Assembly (NCBI GenBank): GCA_020850025.1
Contig: JADZFI010000174.1
Span: 1-10,020, forward strand
Source: Saprospiraceae bacterium
GTDB lineage: Bacteria; Bacteroidota; Bacteroidia; Chitinophagales; Saprospiraceae
Length of the DNA stretch: 10,020 nucleotides
Direction: 5' to 3'
The notes beneath the pieces were generated by a model. That model did not search any database. It saw nothing but the letters and a program-made list of their open reading frames with translations, and was not told the DNA's origin. The translations under genes and the position numbers were made by a program. Of this stretch, positions 7,003-10,020 are shown in pieces. Numbering within the stretch: position 1 is the first letter of the stretch; every line of letters begins with the position of its first letter.

Positions 7003-7635
7003 TCAAAGGATGGGAAGCGATTTTTCGGTGGATTCAAGTTTTTCTTTCAAAAGCTGAAGGCCTTTTTTCGAAATTATGCTGTGTAAATAATTGGTAATGA
7101 ATTCTTTAAACAGAAAATCGTAGGTGTATGGCGGTTTGGGGAAATACCGGTCGTCAAATATGATCATGGCGCCGGCTATGTAAAACCGCGCGGCAGCTTC
7201 AAGGTCGAAATCCGTGCGATAGAGTCCGTCGCGGCGGCCCCATTCCAGGTTTTGCCGGGTCAGGTTGAGGATATAGCTGTGCTGAAAATCATTGATCCGG
7301 TTCCATATCTCCCGGTGATATCTCTGCATTTCGTGCACCACATTGGGCTTCATTTTGCCCAGATCGGCAACGATATGCTGGATGAGGCGCACCATTTCAT
7401 CCACGGCATTGGCAGCTTCGGCGTGCATCACCTCATCCACTTTGCATTGCTCTGCCATGTGACGTTCCATCACTTTGGCTACCAGATCATCTTTGTTCTC
7501 TACGAAGGAGTAGAGGGTTTTCTTGGAAATGCCCAGTTCGCGAGCCACATCGTCCATGGTCAGGCTCTTGATACCTAGATTGAAGAACAATTCCTCCACC
7601 CGTTTCAACCATTTTTCCTGTTGTTCTGTAAACAT
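7003..7635 (-). CDS. TetR/AcrR-family transcriptional regulator of the efflux operon
   Basis: This 210-residue protein has the family layout: an amino-terminal helix-turn-helix (about 8-50; the core TMDDVARELGISKKTLYSFVENK is unmistakable in type) and an all-helical ligand-binding carboxy half. The ATG at 7635 lies four bases after a TACCTTTG box and starts MFTEQQEKW. A longer frame reaching 7836 runs back through the promoter and into the start of the divergent gene, so it is not used. As the first gene of the operon it probably represses itself and the three exporter genes until an exported compound binds. The nearby inverted repeat at 7653-7680 is a candidate binding site. The ligand cannot be predicted. 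Confidence 0.93.
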   Translation of the reverse strand: MFTEQQEKWLKRVEELFFNLGIKSLTMDDVARELGISKKTLYSFVENKDDLVAKVMERHMAEQCKVDEVMHAEAANAVDEMVRLIQHIVADLGKMKPNVVHEMQRYHREIWNRINDFQHSYILNLTRQNLEWGRRDGLYRTDFDLEAAARFYIAGAMIIFDDRYFPKPPYTYDFLFKEFITNYLHSIISKKGLQLLKEKLESTEKSLPIL

Positions 7636-7639
7636 GGCG

Positions 7640-7672
7640 CAAAGGTAACTTTGGAAACACTTTTCGTGCAAA
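7640..7672 (-). promoter_or_regulatory. Promoter of the tetR-efflux operon (-33 TTTG, -7 TACCTTTG)
   Basis: Read on the minus strand, TTTG (7672-7669) is followed after 21 bases by TACCTTTG (7647-7640), a close fit to the Bacteroidota primary-sigma promoter. Only four bases (CGCC) separate the -7 box from the tetR ATG, so transcription should begin at or next to the start codon and give a leaderless mRNA. Confidence 0.75.
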
Positions 7673-7691
7673 TCGTTTCCGGCGTTTCCGC
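7653..7691. promoter_or_regulatory. Candidate TetR operator over the tetR promoter
   Basis: GGAAAC (7653-7658) and GTTTCC (7675-7680) form an inverted repeat with a 16-base spacer that straddles the -33 element. The right arm is part of a tandem repeat, CGTTTCCGG (7674-7682) followed directly by CGTTTCCGC (7683-7691). Position suggests autorepression by the TetR protein. The arms are short, so chance cannot be excluded. Confidence 0.4.
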
Positions 7692-7774
7692 CCGATTTTC
7701 GACGAACGTCAAATAAAATTCCAAATAGCCTGCTTTTGTTTCTACAAAACCAAATAAAAATAGCTTTAACCATT

Positions 7775-7798
7775 TTTGTGGCCAGTTGGTTCCACAAA
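7775..7798. promoter_or_regulatory. Inverted repeat just upstream of the EamA gene -7 box
   Basis: TTTGTGG (7775-7781) and CCACAAA (7792-7798) are perfect 7-bp inverted repeats with a 10-base spacer that itself contains CCAGTTGG. The site ends four bases before TACCTTTG and covers the place where a -33 box would sit, a good position for a repressor. Its arms differ from those of the candidate site near tetR, so a different regulator may bind here. Confidence 0.5.
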
Positions 7799-7802
7799 GC
7801 CT

Positions 7803-7810
7803 TACCTTTG
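7803..7810 (+). promoter_or_regulatory. -7 box of the EamA transporter gene
   Basis: TACCTTTG is followed by GGCC and then the ATG at 7815, the same box and spacing as the divergent tetR gene. The nearest TTTG (7775-7778) is 24 bases upstream of the box, longer than usual, so the -33 element is weak. A leaderless or nearly leaderless transcript is predicted. Confidence 0.65.
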
Positions 7811-7814
7811 GGCC

Positions 7815-8702
7815 ATGTCTGCCACTCGTCGCGCATACCTGGCTCTGGCCCTTATCTGCATCATTTGGGGCACTACTTATACTGCCATTAAGTATGCGGT
7901 GGTGGATTTTCCGCCTTTTTTACTGGTTGGGATTCGGCAGACAGCCGCAGGATTATTGTTACTGACTTTGGCGCTGGCCAGTGGTAAAGCCTCCTTTCCC
8001 GACGGGCGTTATGTTCGGCTGCAAATGCTGACGGGTCTGGCTACCATTACGGGTGGTAACGGATTTGTTACCTGGGGCATGCAGTATGTATCATCGGGGC
8101 TGGCGGCCATTATCGGCTCGTTGACGCCCATTGTGGTGGTGCTCATTTCGCTTATTTGGCACGGGAAGGAGCGTATACATACCCGGATGATCCTGGGAGT
8201 GCTGGTTGGTTTTGTCGGTATGGCTCTAATTTTTCAGGAGGGCTGGCAGGATTTTATGCGTCCGGAATACCGTTGGGGCATTGCCGGTTGTTTTGCCTCC
8301 TGCCTCACCTGGTCGCTCGGCACGGTGATGGCCAAGCAATGGAACTCCGCTGCCGTTTCACCGCTGCTAAACGCCGGGTTGCAGATCACTGCCGGCGGAC
8401 TGGGCGGCTTCGTGCTGAGTGCTTTGTTTGATACCACACATACCATTCATCATACCACTTCAGGTTGGATTTCGGTGGCCTACCTTGCTGTGATAGGTTC
8501 GGCCATGGCGTTTACGCTGTACATGTTTGTTTTGAAACACCTGAGCGCTACCATTTCATCGCTTTATACTTATATCAATCCGGTGGTAGCCATATTACTC
8601 GGCTGGTTATTGCTGGGCGAAAAACTTACCGCCTGGGAAGTGGCCGGCATGGCCCTCACCATTTTGGGTGTATGGATTGTCAATTCCCGGCGCCGCTCCT
8701 AG
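7815..8702 (+). CDS. EamA-family (drug/metabolite transporter superfamily) permease
   Basis: This 295-residue integral membrane protein has about ten hydrophobic helices arranged as two EamA repeats (about 5-135 and 147-290). Repeat one opens with the typical LICIIWGTTYTAIKYAV and IRQTAAGLLLL. Repeat two ends with SLYTYINPVVAILLGWLLLGEKLTAWEVAGMALTILG (split here as SLYTYINPVVAILLGW and LLLGEKLTAWEVAG), the classic family ending, before a basic RRRS tail. Members export or import small metabolites such as amino acids or nucleobases; which one applies here is not visible. The ATG at 7815 follows the TACCTTTG box by four bases; a TTG 39 bases upstream lies inside the promoter and is rejected. 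It is divergent from the efflux operon. Shared regulation with the operon is possible but unproven. Confidence 0.92.
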   Translation: MSATRRAYLALALICIIWGTTYTAIKYAVVDFPPFLLVGIRQTAAGLLLLTLALASGKASFPDGRYVRLQMLTGLATITGGNGFVTWGMQYVSSGLAAIIGSLTPIVVVLISLIWHGKERIHTRMILGVLVGFVGMALIFQEGWQDFMRPEYRWGIAGCFASCLTWSLGTVMAKQWNSAAVSPLLNAGLQITAGGLGGFVLSALFDTTHTIHHTTSGWISVAYLAVIGSAMAFTLYMFVLKHLSATISSLYTYINPVVAILLGWLLLGEKLTAWEVAGMALTILGVWIVNSRRRS

Positions 8703-8710
8703 CCGGACAG

Positions 8711-8741
8711 GAAAGAAGTGAAATAAACACACCCTTCTTTC
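8711..8741 (+). other. Weak hairpin after the EamA gene
   Basis: GAAAGAAG (8711-8718) and CTTCTTTC (8734-8741) form an 8-bp perfect inverted repeat with a 15-base loop, starting eight bases past the EamA stop codon. The stem is AT-rich and no T-run follows, so at best it is a weak terminator or an mRNA end-protecting structure. The rest of the 131-base gap to the next gene shows no clear TAnnTTTG box. Confidence 0.35.
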
Positions 8742-8833
8742 AACTGGTAAACGAATTTTCTCCGTTATTTGTCGAACCGTTGAACCTTGCTCCGGCAATG
8801 TCGTTGGAGTAGTGTCAATTCTGTGAATTTTCT

Positions 8834-9904
8834 ATGAAGCGCAGCAAAATAGCCGGTATCGGCTCCTATTTACCGGAGCGTATTGTTACCAATGAAGAGC
8901 TTACCAAAGTAATGGATACCACCGACGAGTGGATCCAGGAACGCACAGGCATTCAAACCCGACGCTACGGCGTAAAGCACAAGGAAACCACTTCCAGCAT
9001 GGGCGCCAAAGCTGCCCGTGTAGCCTGCGAACGCGCCGGAATCAGTCCGAATGATATCGATTTTATCATTTTTGCCACCCTGAGCCCGGATTACTACTTC
9101 CCGGGTTGCGGAGTGCTGATGCAACGCGAGCTGGGTATCACCGGAAAGGAGGCCGGCGCGCTGGACATACGCAACCAGTGCAGCGGTTTTGTGTATGGCC
9201 TTAGTATTGCCGATCAGTTTGTGAAAACCGGCATGTATAAAAATGTGCTGGTGGTGGGCTCCGAAATGCACTCGATGGGCCTTGACTTCAGCACGCGCGG
9301 CCGGAATGTGACGGTGATTTTCGGCGATGGCGCCGGAGCGGTGGTCGTGCAGCCCACCGACGATCCCGATCAGGGCATTCTCACCACCAAACTACATTCC
9401 GACGGCACCTATGCCGAGAAGCTTTCTTTTGTCAACCCTGGCGCTCACGGCGGCTACCACCAGGAACGCATCGGCGACACCACTGACTTAGGCTATCCGC
9501 CTGCCGATACCTACGGGGAAATTTTTATTACCCAGAAAATGAAAGACGAGGGCATGCTGTATCCCAATATGGAGGGGCAGTTCGTGTTCAAACTGGCGAT
9601 CCAGAAATTCCCGGAGGTGATCCAGGAAGCCCTGAAAGAAGCGGGCCTGCAAACAACCGATATCAACATGCTCATCCCGCACCAGGCCAATCTGCGCATC
9701 AGCCAGATGGTGCAGCGCCTGCTCGGCCTGCGCGACGATCAGGTGTGGAACAACATCCAGCGGTACGGCAACACCACCGCAGCTTCCGTACCCATTGCCC
9801 TTTGTGAAGCCTGGGAAGCCGGCAAAATCCAAAAAGGCGATCTCGTTTGCCTGGCAGCCTTCGGCAGCGGATTCACCTGGGGTAGTGCGCTGATCAGATG
9901 GTAG
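8834..9904 (+). CDS. fabH: 3-oxoacyl-ACP synthase III family protein (FabH-like)
   Basis: This is a 356-residue thiolase-fold enzyme. FabH condenses acetyl-CoA or another acyl-CoA with malonyl-ACP to start fatty-acid chains in the cytoplasm. The Cys-His-Asn triad is intact: Cys116 in DIRNQCSGFVYGL, His283 in IPHQANLRI and Asn313 in YGNTTAASVPIAL. The amino end DEWIQERTGIQTRRY and the carboxy end FGSGFTWGSALIRW are family signatures. It is about 40 residues longer than E. coli FabH. Most of the excess is a roughly 30-residue insertion between LHSDGTYAEKL (187-197) and YPNMEGQFVFKLAI (243-256). There is no plsX, rpmF, fabD or acpP beside it, so it may be a second, specialised KAS III with a different acyl starter rather than the housekeeping copy. 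The ATG at 8834 begins MKRSKIAGIGSYLPE, the expected family start. Its stop codon is three bases from that of the next gene, which converges. Confidence 0.9.
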   Translation: MKRSKIAGIGSYLPERIVTNEELTKVMDTTDEWIQERTGIQTRRYGVKHKETTSSMGAKAARVACERAGISPNDIDFIIFATLSPDYYFPGCGVLMQRELGITGKEAGALDIRNQCSGFVYGLSIADQFVKTGMYKNVLVVGSEMHSMGLDFSTRGRNVTVIFGDGAGAVVVQPTDDPDQGILTTKLHSDGTYAEKLSFVNPGAHGGYHQERIGDTTDLGYPPADTYGEIFITQKMKDEGMLYPNMEGQFVFKLAIQKFPEVIQEALKEAGLQTTDINMLIPHQANLRISQMVQRLLGLRDDQVWNNIQRYGNTTAASVPIALCEAWEAGKIQKGDLVCLAAFGSGFTWGSALIRW

Positions 9905-9907
9905 TGT

Positions 9908-10020
9908 TTACACCTTCAACAACTGCACCAGCATCCCGCTCTTCAGCCGGGGCTCGAAATAAGTGCTCTTGGGCGGGAGGATCTCACCTGCATCGGCCAT
10001 ATTCATCATATCGGCAAAAT
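9908..10020 (-). CDS. DUF1015-like protein, carboxy-terminal fragment cut by window edge
   Basis: The minus strand is open from the right edge to a TAA at 9910-9908, giving 37 residues that begin FADMMNMADAGEILPPKSTY and end SGMLVQLLKV. The pattern GE-x-LPPKSTYFEP-x-x-x-SG is what I recall from the carboxy end of DUF1015 proteins, which are about 400 residues long, widespread and of unproven function. The start lies outside the window. The gene converges on the KAS III gene with three bases between stop codons and no room for a terminator. Confidence 0.7.
   Translation of the reverse strand, partial: FADMMNMADAGEILPPKSTYFEPRLKSGMLVQLLKV

Noticed and set aside
7636..7836. Longer tetR reading frame with a 67-residue amino extension
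   Set aside because: The extension would run through the promoter of tetR and into the start of the divergent gene. The helix-turn-helix begins normally from the ATG at 7635.

Overview
The window looks like a chromosomal segment of a Bacteroidota bacterium. The promoter boxes fit the TAnnTTTG (-7) form of that phylum, starts lack clear Shine-Dalgarno sequences, and the RND, MFP and OEP proteins have the look of Bacteroidota efflux systems. A Saprospiria- or Chitinophagia-like source is my guess from protein style and the moderately high GC of the core genes; nothing here fixes the genus.

Region 1-299 has no gene. It holds a 51-bp tandem repeat array that runs off the left edge, a strong hairpin terminator with U/A-tracts on both strands (141-180), a small hairpin, and a short degenerate repeat that runs up to the end of the first gene.

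Region 300-7635 is a four-gene efflux operon read on the minus strand, in transcription order: a TetR-family regulator (7635-7003), a TolC-type outer membrane channel (6970-5534), a lipoprotein periplasmic adaptor (5469-4348) and an AcrB/HAE-type RND pump (3656-300). Together they would form a tripartite exporter spanning both membranes, with the regulator sensing the substrate and controlling its own operon.

The main oddity is a two-gene toxin-antitoxin module on the plus strand (3756-4342), lying between the adaptor and pump genes and running against them. It is a small putative antitoxin overlapping a PIN-domain VapC-like toxin, with its own TAnnTTTG promoter and a perfect 10-bp-arm palindrome. 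It is visibly more AT-rich than its surroundings, so it looks like an insertion into a pre-existing operon. Any transcript from the tetR promoter to the pump gene must cross it as antisense RNA.

Region 7636-7814 is a divergent promoter region. Both tetR and the plus-strand EamA transporter gene (7815-8702) have TACCTTTG exactly four bases before the ATG, which predicts leaderless or nearly leaderless mRNAs. Two candidate operators lie there.

Region 8834-9904 encodes a stand-alone ketoacyl-ACP synthase III (FabH-like) with an intact Cys-His-Asn triad and an internal insertion. It converges, 3 bp apart, on the 3' end of a minus-strand gene that looks like a DUF1015 protein and is cut by the right edge.
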